From Carex sylvatica (lineage: Eukaryota > Streptophyta > Magnoliopsida > Poales > Cyperaceae): DNA of 19,162 bases. Numbering within the stretch: position 1 is the stretch's first letter; each line of letters begins with the position of its first letter. A program made the position numbers and the translations under genes. Shown in pieces: positions 7,601 to 16,634 of this stretch. The stretch spans positions 1 through 19,162 of the forward strand of contig CAXKVR010000133.1 in NCBI GenBank assembly GCA_964058845.1, read 5' to 3'. The notes beneath the pieces were generated by a model, which ran no database searches, was not told the origin of the DNA, and saw only the letters and a program-made list of their open reading frames with translations.

Positions 7601-9452
7601 AATTAATTTAGTATAAAGTCAAGTGGTCAAAATTAGAAAGTTTATAAATTAATTTTAATGCATTCCTTTTTTAAATATTTTTTGACCACTTAACTCTATA
7701 CAAAATTAATTCAAAATTAAAACTTTCGCATGTAGACGCTTTACTCGTAAGGTAGATGGTTTTCAACGGTTTGGATTCGTTACTTGAGGAAGAGAACTTA
7801 TTCAGGAACAATACCGTGAATGCCCTTACAAAGATTGGAACTGTTCCTCATCCCTGATCACTTAAATTATGTTTACCACTATACATTTATTGAGGAAGAG
7901 AATCTTTTCAGGATAAACATGCAATTATTTATTTAGTATAATTGTGTTTGTATTAGTTTATTATTACTTTGGTTGTTCAATCTGATAAGAGTCAATTGCT
8001 TCCAACAGAATTACAGAAGAGAGGCCAGGATGGTGTTCTGATCCGCATCTCCCACCTTGTGCTGCGTATGCCTTCTTTATACTTGATTTATAAAATATTT
8101 CCTTGTTATCTTGTGGTCATAAATTCTTTATTTTTATATTAAAATATTTTAATTTTAAGTCCAAGGAGAATGATATTTCCTTTATTTGTCCAACTTTTTG
8201 TTCGGTTTAACAGTTTTGTTGAGATTATGGCAACTGTCTTTTCAAGGGATGCATGGAGATGTGTGTGGCATATGATTCAGGTACATTAATTAATTCTCAA
8301 TTATTAGTCACAATTAAGTTGCAATGCCTATGCACACTAGCACATGCACCCACTAAAGAACCCAATTATTGAAAGCAAACTGTTTTGTTTGTTAATTGCA
8401 GAATGACCTGGTTCATGGATGGGGCCTTGATTTTGCTCTTAGGAAATGTGTGGAGGTATTGAAGTTTGTTCACCTTTTACATCCTTGACCAAAGTTAGGT
8501 AAAAATAACTTTCAGTCACAAATAACATATTTCTTCTTTTTGCCAATGAACAGCCTGCTCATGAGAAAATAGGAGTTGTGGATGCACAGTGGATTGTTCA
8601 TCAAGTTGTGCCATCTCTCGGAAACCAGGTACCCAGAAAGTTGTGTATACAAGTGATGGGATACATTGAAAATGTACTAATTGGTTAATCAATCGCAATC
8701 TCAACACATAAACTATGAATTTAAAAATTAAAATGTTCCATATAGATCTAATTAGATGTATATACAAAAAGGACAATTGTTGAAACTTTTGACATGAATT
8801 GGACAATTTGTTAATTACAAGATTATTGCCAAATATTTTATTATTTCTTAATTATATTTCTCAATTTTGCTTTTAACACCATAACTTTGAGGTTCTTTGC
8901 CAATATCACCAGTAGTTGACACAAACGTATTATCAATTAAAGCATCAACAAATGCCCTTAGTGCCCAACAAAATTGGTTTAAAACAAAGTTATCACACTA
9001 GCATTTCCAGAATTAATCTGCTAGTATTTCCAGAATTTGTTGGGTGTTATCTGCAAAATAAGACATATGGGTGTTATTTAGAAAATAAAATACAAAGCAA
9101 TTGACATTTGCATCTGCAATACATCCTTTGAAGAAATAATCGGCCTGTGTTTAAAATAATCCTCTCTGATTTCATTTTACTTCAATGTTAATCCTTCAGG
9201 GTCAAGCAGAGAATGGAAGACCACCTTGGCAAGGGGTAAGCCAATAATAATGATCTTGAATGCCTTGTCCCTTGAAAAAACCTGTTTCCTTTCTTTCACT
9301 TACATTTTTTAACTGTTTTGTGTATTGATCTTAACTCCTGTCAGGTACGGGAGCGTTGCAGGAGAGAGTGGGGAATCTTTCAAACTAGAATGAGTGAAGC
9401 AGAGAAGGCATACTATAAGGAAAAGGGAATTACACTGCCAAATAAAGTATAG
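4607..9452 (+). CDS. DUF707 family protein (LKR trans-splicing-related-like), 14 coding exons
   Basis: Coding exons: 4607-4635, 4726-4837, 4946-5089, 6452-6556, 6644-6727, 6900-7015, 7111-7212, 7301-7414, 8009-8065, 8214-8280, 8402-8455, 8554-8628, 9200-9235, 9345-9452. All 13 introns are GT-AG and the joined frame is open for 400 residues, the usual length for this plant family. The N terminus is short and basic (MRKPNESMR at 13-21), then one hydrophobic segment at about 22-40, as in a type II membrane protein. The DUF707 domain follows: VPTNPKGAERLPPGI near 98-112, FHYDGRVSEWDEFEW near 168-182, FIWDEDLGVEHF at 216-227 with an acidic DED at 219-221, RPGWCSDPHLPPC, and NDLVHGWGLDFALRKC at 311-326. 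The DED centre and topology resemble Golgi glycosyltransferases, but that function is inferred. Database names citing lysine-ketoglutarate reductase trans-splicing are historical and prove no activity. The gene looks intact. Confidence 0.93.
5145..6365. mobile_element. Non-autonomous DNA transposon in DUF707 intron 3, superfamily unresolved
   Basis: The ends are loosely inverted: GTGTTTGGATC near 5150 on the left, and the reverse complement of the right end reads TGTTTTGATCG. Both subterminal zones are filled with copies in both orientations of CAAGAATAG, CTATTCTTG and GGGTTAG, for example at 5153-5176, 5236-5253, 5281-5293 and 6271-6345. An 11-bp stem with a 2-bp loop (CCCAAGAATAG) stands at 5153-5176. 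The centre is an AT-rich repeat. There is no transposase. I could not identify a target duplication, so the exact ends are approximate. Confidence 0.65.
5330..6175. repeat. AT-rich degenerate minisatellite inside the intron element
   Basis: About 850 bp is almost only A and T. It is built from shuffled variants of AATATTAGTTTAAATATTAA, TATAATATAATATTA and ATTAGATTAGTATTAAATAA. Units recur at roughly 30-60 bp without a strict period. It probably expanded by slippage or unequal exchange within the element. Confidence 0.8.
7522..7789. mobile_element. Foldback (MITE-like) element in DUF707 intron 8
   Basis: The left arm, with TGAATCCGAACTGTTGAAAC and TCATCTATCTTACAAGTGAT near 7530-7570, is mirrored by the right arm, where the reverse complement reads CGAATCCAAACCGTTGAAAA and CCATCTACCTTACGAGTAAA. 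The inner arms also pair: TGAATTAATTTAGTATAAAG against TGAATTAATTTTGTATAGAG, each with AAGTGGTCAAAA. Arms of about 120 bp are roughly 80% matched by eye around a short loop. No coding sequence and no clear target duplication are seen. Confidence 0.7.
7785..7918 (+). repeat. Near-direct repeat pair in DUF707 intron 8
   Basis: TGAGGAAGAGAACTTATTCA begins near 7784 and recurs with small changes near 7892 as TGAGGAAGAGAATCTTTTCA; both continue with GGA. The first copy overlaps the right edge of the foldback element, so it may mark an old duplication linked to that insertion. Confidence 0.55.
8629..9199 (+). other. DUF707 intron 12
   Basis: This is a 571-bp intron, GTACCC to CCTTCAG. It has a local direct repeat (CTAGCATTTCCAGAATTA and CTAGTATTTCCAGAATTT near 8998-9036) and a short inverted pair CCCAACAAAATT / AATTTGTTGGG. 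No coding sequence is seen. Confidence 0.8.
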
Positions 9453-9700
9453 AGTTTAGGTTAAATCTCCTGATGTAGGTTGCTATTGTATTAGTCTATT
9501 AGATCAGACAGGAAGAGGCATTCTGAATGGGATCTTATTGTTTTACGTGCTTACTGTATTCCATTACATTAGCACAGCATAGGAAGAAATTTAACAATCA
9601 CAGGAGAAGTGAGTTAGGAATGTTTGACCTAAATTATTTGTATATATGGTTACTATTATCGATTGAATTATATTTGTGAAAAGCAAATTTCAATCAAGAT
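9453..9700 (+). other. Probable 3' UTR of the DUF707 gene
   Basis: T-rich sequence follows the TAG stop (9450-9452). A canonical AATAAA overlaps the last codons at 9441-9446; the next in the plus sense is near 9880. The true poly(A) site cannot be placed. Confidence 0.4.
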
Positions 9701-9984
9701 CAAAGTGCACAACATATTACTGATTAACTTGTAAAGATAGAGTTGCAGATTAAATCGATCTGGTTCTTGGTGTGCAAACAGTGGCTATCAAGCTTCAAGT
9801 AGAAATTTCTGCTTTTACGAAGCAGCTTTTTTTATTCATTGAAAAGGCAAAGAAAACATTTAACTTACTGTTTATTGGAATAAAAATATTTTGGGACAAA
9901 AAAATAATAATTAAGAAAAATTGAACCGAAGAATTATCACGCAACATAGATTCTATTATTTATCACAGCAAGATGCTTTGGTTA

Positions 9985-9992
9985 GTGTGAGT
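9985..9992. repeat. Left 8-bp target site duplication of the hAT-type element
   Basis: GTGTGAGT is followed by the terminal TAGGG and is repeated exactly at 10845-10852. Confidence 0.8.
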
Positions 9993-10150
9993 TAGGGTTG
10001 GCAAAAAAATTCGTAGTTCGTGATTCGATTCGGGTTTGATTCAAGTTTAATTCGAAATGAGTTCGAATTGAAACGAATTAAATCAGGTTCGATTTGAAAT
10101 TAATTCAAACCAAACTCAAATCAAGCCAGGTTCAATCGAAATGGGTTCGC
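9993..10150 (+). repeat. End repeat of the hAT element, left copy
   Basis: It shares in direct orientation the series AGTTCGTGATTCGATTC, AATTCGAAATG, GAAACGAATTAAA and AATTCAAACCAAACTCAAA with 10675-10844. The two ends are therefore direct repeats as well as carrying short terminal inverted repeats. Confidence 0.65.
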
Positions 10151-10239
10151 AAACTTTTATAGTTTAAATCTCATCGACCGTTCATTTACCTAATGAAATT
10201 AAAATTCAAGATATAGAGTTATAATTTAACTTAGCCGAC

Positions 10240-10487
10240 GCTCCATCGCTCTCAAATCTCAATAACCTAGTTCTCTCTCTGCCTCTCCCTAACTCACTCT
10301 TTCTCTCGCTCTAAAACCTAGCTGACGCTCTCGGCGACTGGCTGTCTCTCCAGCCGTCACTCCTCTCTCCGACCTAGACGATTGTCTCTCCTCTCTCTTC
10401 AGCCGTCTCTCCTCCGTCTTCTCTACCTTTCGGATTCTCACTTCATTAGATGGTCCGATCGAGGGTTTGATCGAGTGACCACTCAAG
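10240..10487 (+). promoter_or_regulatory. CT-rich leader-like segment inside the hAT element
   Basis: Runs of CTCTC and TCTCTCC, a rise in GC content and a consensus splice donor at 10488 suggest a captured or remnant promoter and 5' leader, perhaps of a deleted transposase gene. There is no following exon. The minus-strand open frame through it is Arg/Glu-rich only because of the CT repeats. Confidence 0.35.
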
Positions 10488-10674
10488 GTACGATTACTTA
10501 TTTTACTGCATATTTCAGTTCTTGTACTTAATCCTCTTTTTACGATTATTTGTTGTGATGTATGTTTTCATGAACAATTTTTCAACTTAAAAATACTCAT
10601 TTCATATAGGTAAAAAAAAGTCATGTAAATTTTGTTCCGCGAAAAAAAATTAATGTATAAACTACTGATGTAAC

Positions 10675-10844
10675 TAGAGCTGTTAAAAAATAATTTAGTT
10701 CGTGATTCGATTCAAAAAATGTGTAGTTCGCAATTAATTCAATTCGAAATGGATTTGATTCGAAACGAATTAAACTAGATTTGGTTTGAATCTTATTCAA
10801 ACCAAACTCAAACTTAGAGTAAGTTCGATTTGTTGCCACCCCTA
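10675..10844 (+). repeat. End repeat of the hAT element, right copy
   Basis: It begins TAGAGCTGTTAAAAAATAA, itself similar to a hAT terminus, and ends TTGCCACCCCTA. It is a direct repeat of 9993-10150 with small gaps. It may have been an independent MITE of the same family. Confidence 0.6.
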
Positions 10845-10852
10845 GTGTGAGT
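10845..10852. repeat. Right 8-bp target site duplication of the hAT-type element
   Basis: GTGTGAGT is identical to 9985-9992. Confidence 0.8.
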
Positions 10853-11100
10853 AATGTTAATAGCAAGGTAAGAAGCCGTGGAGATGGATTTGGTTACTTT
10901 GGTATATGTTAGGCTTGTGAAAAAAATGAAAAATGGAAGGGGTAAGAAAGCAAAGAGAACAGACATTTAGTGCGAGCAAACTTTGTAAAAAATCATTCTC
11001 AACTTTTGAGAATACGAGTTTAAGAACATACATTCAATGAGAACTTAATTTTTAGATCAGTTCTCAACACTGCTAAAAGCACACTCAAGGTGCATTGACT

Positions 11101-11106
11101 TTTATT
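11101..11106 (-). terminator. Polyadenylation signal candidate for the GDSL gene
   Basis: A canonical AATAAA on the minus strand lies 76 bp past the GDSL stop codon, a usual distance. The zone around it contains repeated GATCAGTTCTCA boxes (11055 and 11108). Confidence 0.45.
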
Positions 11107-11182
11107 GATCAGTTCTCAGTTCTGCGCACCGGAAGATCATTTACTGAGAAACCACTGCTAAAAACATAACATCTTGTACTGA

Positions 11183-12961
11183 TTACACTTTGTGTAGACA
11201 CGCCAATTTTAACGGGACGGGTGGATCTGAGAACTTTCCGTCAGCTATCTGTTCAAAAATGAATCTATTTGCAGCTTCAGTGTAGTGAATGCCGTCCCAG
11301 CAAACTTTCTTCAAGGGCTCAGGACATGATTTTCCTATCAGAATTTCTGTGTTGTTAACTCTTATAGTTGCTCCGCATCCAGCATTTACGTCATAGTTGT
11401 ACTTGCCACCGTGACCACAGCAAGATATCAGTGGTTCCTCGAATCCTTCAAAACAAGCAGTCATAATATGCATTTCCTCAAATAGAAAATTAATGCATTT
11501 ACTATTTGTACAGTTGTACATACAAAACGATCTTTAGTGTTTGTTAGGTTCTCTCCAGCTGAAAACATGATCAATTCATTTTATTGAGAAATTACGTGAT
11601 GCGAAATGTAGTCCCACCACAGTTATTAATGTATATTTTAATTTTTAGTGGTAATATTCCCTTTGTATCCTGGATGCACTGGTATCCAAGATAACATGCA
11701 TTTTTTCCTTGTATTATATCATAGTGGCGATGGTTTTAGAACTGCTTTTATGAATTTATTAACGAGCCATGAACCCTCAGTTTATTTGTTTATATATTCA
11801 GATGCTCGCCTAATGAAACCAACTATTATTGTTGTAGTAATTGTTCTCCATGCTTACCATGTTTAGCGGGATTTTTGAACATCTCATACTTTGCAGTGTA
11901 TACATCGACGTAGGTGAATGTGGCCGAAGGCAAGTCCTTTCTGAGCTGCGCAACTGTTTCCTTGAGCTTTGCATTAAACAGCTGAGCCACCTCATTGAAA
12001 ACCTCCCCACAACCGACTTTATCCTTCTTAGCAGCTATGTCTGGGACCCGCACCAAGACATAGGGAAGGCATCCTATCGGTCCCGTGCTGTGGATCCAAA
12101 AGTACCTTCCACCAAGATAATGTATAACCTGCGCACAAAAAGTGGAGCACCATACGAGTTGTAAGCTGATTGATTGTTGCCTCGTTGATTTAAATAGTTG
12201 CCTTACAATGCTAGTACTAATTACTCATCTTTCACTAAAGAAAAACATAACAATATTTAGTATACCCAAATACCACAGTGCCTTGTACAGTTGTACATGT
12301 AAACGTAGATGAGCACTGGGCCAGAAAAGTACCTATTGTAACAGCGATTTCCAATTTGATTGCCTGATTAGCTAGAATTAATGTTCAAGTTCCTATAATT
12401 CAATTAATCTTGATTAATGCTAAAACCTCAATTTGGTACTAAATATAGCATTGAATTTGTTGAGATTGCTGGTTTAATTAGGCTTTCTTACATTTACTAA
12501 ATTTGTGAACCTTTGCATGAGATCAGGCAAATAGCCCTTTACTTCGTTTGTCGTCATGTTAGCGAAATAACCGGAGGTGAGGTCATTTTGACCTATGTCA
12601 AAGGTATAGAGAGCCTTTGAAAATATATCTTGTGTTGGTAGAATTTCCCTATATATCCCTCCTGTGATAAAACATAATAACTTCAAGTTATTTTACTGAG
12701 AAACCAAAATAAGCATACATGATTTACAACTTCAAATTAGTAATTACTTGCCTTTTTCATAAGCAAATTGAGACCTGTTTATGAACTGGTTGAATTGCCA
12801 CGTTTGAACATCCAGGGAAAAGGGGCTAAACCCACTTTGGAACAGAGTCCGGTTTTCCCGTCTAATTGTCGAACCGGCAGTTGCGAAATTTGCTCCATGT
12901 GAAAAGTTTGTTCCGATCGAATCAAGATATGCATCCAGATAAGGAAGCCCCAAGCTATTAG
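11183..12961 (-). pseudogene. GDSL esterase/lipase, four 3' exons present, first exon not found
   Basis: Exons in coding order: 12961-12752, 12661-12492, 12128-11858 and 11445-11183. They join in one open frame of 304 residues that ends at TAA (11183-11185). The family (SGNH/GDSL hydrolases, FXG1/ENOD8-like, secreted acyl or acetyl esterases) is clear. Visible are SLGLPYLDAYLDS, block II GANFATAGS (residues 23-31), block III GQND (94-97), FWIHSTGPIGC, CCGHGGKYNY and block V WDGIHY with catalytic Asp268 and His271. Family members are about 370-390 residues, so about 75-80 are missing: the signal peptide and the block I GDSNSDTGG with the nucleophile Ser. No such exon appears in the 6.2 kb upstream. 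The acceptor before exon 2 (TTTTTAG at 12962) and phase 1 are intact. Either exon 1 was lost, leaving a pseudogene, or it lies beyond this window. Confidence 0.85.
12662..12751 (-). other. GC-AG intron of the GDSL gene
   Basis: This 90-bp intron has donor AAAAAG|GCAAGT and acceptor ATCACAG. The GC donor is needed to join EKG to GIYREI, which matches the family. The nearby GT (3 bases further on) would run into a stop after the same acceptor. Confidence 0.75.
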
Positions 12962-14340
12962 CTAAAAAGAAAAGATAAACATATAATTGCTCGGATTTTT
13001 GTATATCCATGTAGCATTACAAAATAATTAGGCCATACATCCACTGAATTTAATAATTTCTATAGAACAAAAAATTGTTGCCTTTAGCAGACTTAAATTT
13101 TAAATAAGGGTAGCGCTATATTCAGGTCAATTATTCTGATTTTGAGAGCTTAAGATGAATTTTATTTCTAAATACCTGTTATACCCTTTCATTCTCTCTC
13201 TTCTATTGAATTAATAACAAAGCTAATAAAGGAAAGAAATTACTGCTTTCCTCATAGAGAAAAATCCTTTCACTGCGGATTCTAATTTTCAAATACATGA
13301 TAATGTGTAATTGGCCTATGGTCTTGTTTCTGGTTTTGGTAATGTATGGTTTGTTTTTGGAATTTTTAGAGGGGCTGTTAACAGATTGTAAATTTGTAAT
13401 AGGTTTCAGGTTTTCTCTTGTTTTAGATTATAACTGCTGATGCCTTGCATGTATTTGTTAATTTGCTGGTTTTAATGGAACGTTGCATGTGGGTTTGATG
13501 ATAAAAAAAAAAAAAAATGCGATTCATTATCATATTTGGAGAAATGTACGTAGATACTTCCAGAGGAAAATTTGAAATTCAATGTAATGTTATATCGTCT
13601 TCAATCATAAAGCCTTCATATGTTGCTTTTGTTCTGACTTCTGACCTGGAATAAGCATAATCCTAACCTATTAGTATATATAACAACTAAATAAGTTTGT
13701 AAACATCTAGTGAGGCGAACTTTGACTGCTGTCATACTCTTTTTTTCAAAGTTATAAATACTTGCACTGATAATTATATCAAAATTGAGGAGTTTTAATT
13801 TAATTTTTTCTTTGTCAGTTTTACCTACTAATTTAAGCATTTTTTTGTTTTGGATTTTTTTCTTTTCGTTATTTATTCTTTGATTCAATCAGATTGAATC
13901 TTATTTGTGTTTTGTTGTATTAGGTTTCATTTCGAAACCTTGAATTGCAGCTTTTAATCATCAATAAAACAACACAAAGATTTTATGAGAAAAATTGAGG
14001 TGTATAGAAGATGAGAACTTTAATGCAATAATTTGTTTTCTATATTATCTTTTGCATTAATTATGATAGAATTAATTGTTATAGATAATGAAGAGAGAGA
14101 GTAAAAGGGTAAAATAGACATTCAAAGAGAAAAAAATCATTCTGTTCTCAAAATTATAATTAATGCCCTCAATATAGCACTCCCCTTCAAATAAAGAAAA
14201 GTCATAAGAGTAAAGTTTTATCAAGGAAACAGCATTTCTAAGTTTATTAACCGGATGATGACTATGGGCCCACATTTGTTTGGCGCATGCAAAACCACAG
14301 AATGGTGCTTTAACTGAAAAACAAAGCAATTATTCTTCTG
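12962..14340. other. Region upstream of the GDSL exons, no exon 1 found
   Basis: I read this stretch for a GDSL block I on the minus strand and found none. It is AT-rich, with a T/G-rich 3'-UTR-like segment on the plus strand from about 13300 that ends in 15 A residues (13503-13517). That segment may be the tail of a retrotransposed copy. Confidence 0.5.
13503..13517 (+). repeat. A15 tract, possible retrotransposed tail
   Basis: Fifteen consecutive A follow T/G-rich sequence (TGGTTTTAATGGAACG, then GGGTTTGATGAT). It could be the poly(A) end of a LINE or processed copy. I found no flanking target duplication, and a simple mononucleotide repeat is equally possible. Confidence 0.35.
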
Positions 14341-14360
14341 GCTCTACAATATCACTTCGG

Positions 14361-14388
14361 AGTAGGTCCAATGCCCATTGGACCTACT
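14361..14388. repeat. Perfect 13-bp hairpin palindrome
   Basis: AGTAGGTCCAATG, a 2-base CC spacer and CATTGGACCTACT form a perfect inverted repeat. Related TAGGTCCA or GTCCAATG boxes recur at 14531-14594, ending in CTGATATGGGACA. Confidence 0.85.
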
Positions 14389-14734
14389 TTGGTTCGATGG
14401 GTGATCTGGCCATCCAATTGCATCAAGAAACGTGTGCTTCCATTAAAATTCGTATGAATTTTTATCAATTTCTGTGCGCACATATCTTAATGTTAATCGT
14501 ACAGTAATAGAGCTAATTAAACCTAAAAGTAAGTCCAATGTCCATCAGACCTATTCCTATAACTCCTATATAGGTCCATTGTCTGATATGGGACAATTGA
14601 CAGAGACATAAATAGAACTACTTTATGGATAGCTCATTGGCCGCACTTCTATTATTGGGTCGAACTAGAGAACTTAAATTGGAACTCAAATAGGATTTGA
14701 AATCAATTTTTCACAATTACAAATAGAATTTTAA

Positions 14735-15215
14735 CTATTAAGCTACAACACACTGCTAACATTTTATAAGTCTTCACCAATCACAAAAAAAAAAAAAAAA
14801 AATTCTATCTAGAACTATTATTTTTACCTGATTATTCGGATTCGATTAATTTGAATAGAACATAGTTTGAAAATAAATACACATCTTCAATATTTTACGT
14901 TAGAAAAATTATCTCTCCCCCTAAATTCAAAAATCTATTAACAAAAAACAAAAAACTTAAATTTCTAATTCCAAAAACTATATTATTATGAACAAGAAGA
15001 AGAATATAATTATAATTTTAGAGCAATTTTTAATTTATGTTATAATAGTATATTATGTGAGATGTTAAAGAAATTATAATTAAATTTACGAATAAAGGAT
15101 TTTTCAAACAATTGTAATATGTATCGGGACCCTACCAGCTCCGATAGCATCTTTAATTCTGTCTACTAAGCTACAACACAACATTAGCATTTTATGAAAG
15201 GTCACATCATATAAA
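14735..15215 (+). repeat. Diverged direct repeat pair of about 50 bp
   Basis: CTATTAAGCTACAACACACT followed by GCTAACATTTTATAAG (near 14735-14771) recurs near 15164 as CTACTAAGCTACAACACAAC followed by ATTAGCATTTTATGAA. The first copy is followed by an A18 tract (14785-14802). This is probably a decayed repeat family; the class is not identified. Confidence 0.5.
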
Positions 15216-15930
15216 AACTTTCAAAAAAAATAACTAAATTTTATATTCATGATTAAAATATTTCAAAATTATAGGGGTAACTAAGCACCTTGCCAATGCA
15301 GTAGATCCGTTCCATGTTATTTGGAGCTCTAAAATTCATAATGTATGGCTATATTAGGATTAAACTTAAGTCTTTGTAATCACAAGGCGAAATTCTAATC
15401 ACTATATTACAAATACACATTTAGCTATGAGTAATTGGACTATATAAAAAATAATTAAAAGAAAATTTAATTATTAGTATTAATTAAATAATCTCTTGCG
15501 AACTGAATGATTATGTTTTGAAATTTCGACTGAGTTAAATTATGAAAGTTTTATAGGGTAGTGAAGTGAATGGGGTCAATTGATCCCATTTATTTTCAAC
15601 TTTTTTTTGTAATTTACATAGCTTTTTACGTAATTCAGAGTAAAATGCTATTGGAACTGTAAAATTGATCTCTATACATATTATGAAAATTTTATATGAT
15701 TAACTTCCATTCATTTAATTCCCATAGCTTGAAAATCTGGCTCCACCCTGCTATAAATTGATCTTTCATTCTTAGTATAAATTTTTTATATTTTTTAGTT
15801 CTTATTGTGTATTTAACCCTATGATTCTGTAACCAATAACATAATAACATGCGAGCAAGATATTCTTTATCATCAGTAGAGATGTAATCAGTATCAAATG
15901 GGTCAGAACAGACTTGAATTAATTTAAGAG
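14803..15930. other. Intergenic, decayed repeats only
   Basis: No coding sequence is recognised. It includes the second copy of the direct repeat, a GGGTCAATTGATCCC palindrome near 15575, and CTGGCTCCACCCTG at 15737-15750. The last resembles, in reverse, the CAGGGGCGGAGCCAG end of common plant hAT elements. No matching other end was found. Confidence 0.4.
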
Positions 15931-16327
15931 AAGGGATTCACTTACAATATTTAAAAGTTATGATATTTTACAATAATTCGATTTTGTAATTTTCAAAGTC
16001 CAAATAACTAATTCAAACCGTTCAACATGATATATGTATTAAAATATGCTTGGAGATCAAATTTTATATTTTGTTTTTAATTTGTTGCTATTTATTAAGT
16101 ATTTTACAAAATTATTATTTTTCAGTGGTTCAAAATTGTCTAAAAACAACAATTTTGTAAAATATTTAATAAATAATAAAAAATTCAAAAAATATATAAA
16201 ATTTATTATTCAAACACAATTTAATATAGATATCATATTGAATAATTTAAATAGACTGTTTGAACTTTTAAAATCACAAAAATTGAATTGTTATAAGATA
16301 CGATAGAAATACTGTAAGTGGATCCCT
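15931..16327. mobile_element. Hairpin MITE, copy B
   Basis: This is the same family as 1309-1674. The ends AAGGGATTCACTTACA and (reverse complement) AAAGGGATCCACTTACA form inverted repeats. Shared internal stretches with copy A include TTTTCAAAGTCCAAATA, CGTTCAACATGAT, TATTAAAATATG and TTAATAAATAATAAAAAA. It folds on itself like copy A but is more diverged. The open frame through it (16046-16306) is only AT-rich noise. The target duplication is unclear. Confidence 0.68.
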
Positions 16328-16387
16328 TTCTCTATCTTTTTTACTTTCACCTTTCTCTATCTTTTTTACTTTCACCTTTCTCTATTT
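16326..16387 (+). repeat. 25-bp tandem repeat, about 2.4 copies
   Basis: A CTTTCTCTATCTTTTTTACT unit followed by TTCAC occurs at 16326-16350 and 16351-16375, with a partial copy from 16376. It directly adjoins the right end of MITE copy B. Confidence 0.85.
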
Positions 16388-16390
16388 CGA

Positions 16391-16606
16391 TTGCCGTTTA
16401 TGGCAAATTCGTATCCTCTGCATTAACTCAAAAGATTCTCTTTTAAGTTAATCAATCTCAACCGTTTAATTCTAAACGGAGCCAATCCAGCTACTGCTTA
16501 TAAAATTGGAGTCTTTTAAAATTAGTGCAGATCTAATATGCAAGAATCTTGAGATTGATTAACTTTGAGTTAATGCAGAGGATACGCATTCGTTTACGGC
16601 CTAGTC
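16391..16606. repeat. Foldback element with nested arms
   Basis: GTATCCTCTGCATTAACTCA (16411-16430) is repeated as its exact reverse complement TGAGTTAATGCAGAGGATAC (16567-16586). GTTAATCAATCTCAA near 16447-16461 pairs with TTGAGATTGATTAAC (16549-16563). The outer GCCGTTTA / TAAACG-type ends also pair loosely. The right arm is more compact, so the left arm has about 12 extra bases. Confidence 0.7.
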
Positions 16607-16634
16607 CCCAAACACAGTAGACAGCTGTTGAGAC

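Larger units (their letters stand above)
9993..10844. mobile_element. Non-autonomous hAT-type element, 852 bp
   Basis: The ends are short inverted repeats: TAGGGTTGGCAA on the left, and the reverse complement of the right end reads TAGGGGTGGCAA. A perfect 8-bp duplication GTGTGAGT flanks them. That combination is typical of hAT elements. The subterminal zones are rich in TTCGATTC and GATTCGAA boxes. The centre (about 10230-10490) is CT-rich and ends in a good splice donor, CTCAAG then GTACGA at 10488, like a promoter and leader exon. No transposase coding remains. Confidence 0.82.

Noticed and set aside
10289..10486. Arg/Glu-rich minus-strand frame in the hAT element
   Set aside because: It is the shadow of a CT-rich leader-like segment on the other strand.
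11841..12164. 107-codon plus-strand frame
   Set aside because: It is antisense to the third GDSL exon, whose family match is clear.
14072..14507. Overlapping frames on both strands of 75-85 codons
   Set aside because: No domain or splice context; the region is repeat-like around a palindrome.
14530..14600. LTR end (CTGATATGGGACA resembling the reverse of a TGTCCCA-type terminus)
   Set aside because: No second LTR, primer-binding site or target duplication could be found.
16046..16306. 86-codon plus-strand frame
   Set aside because: It lies inside MITE copy B and is only Lys/Asn/Leu-rich AT noise.
16588..16618. Possible GDSL block I on the minus strand (reads VFGD then a stop)
   Set aside because: Only four residues match, a stop follows at once, and it sits at the edge of a foldback element.
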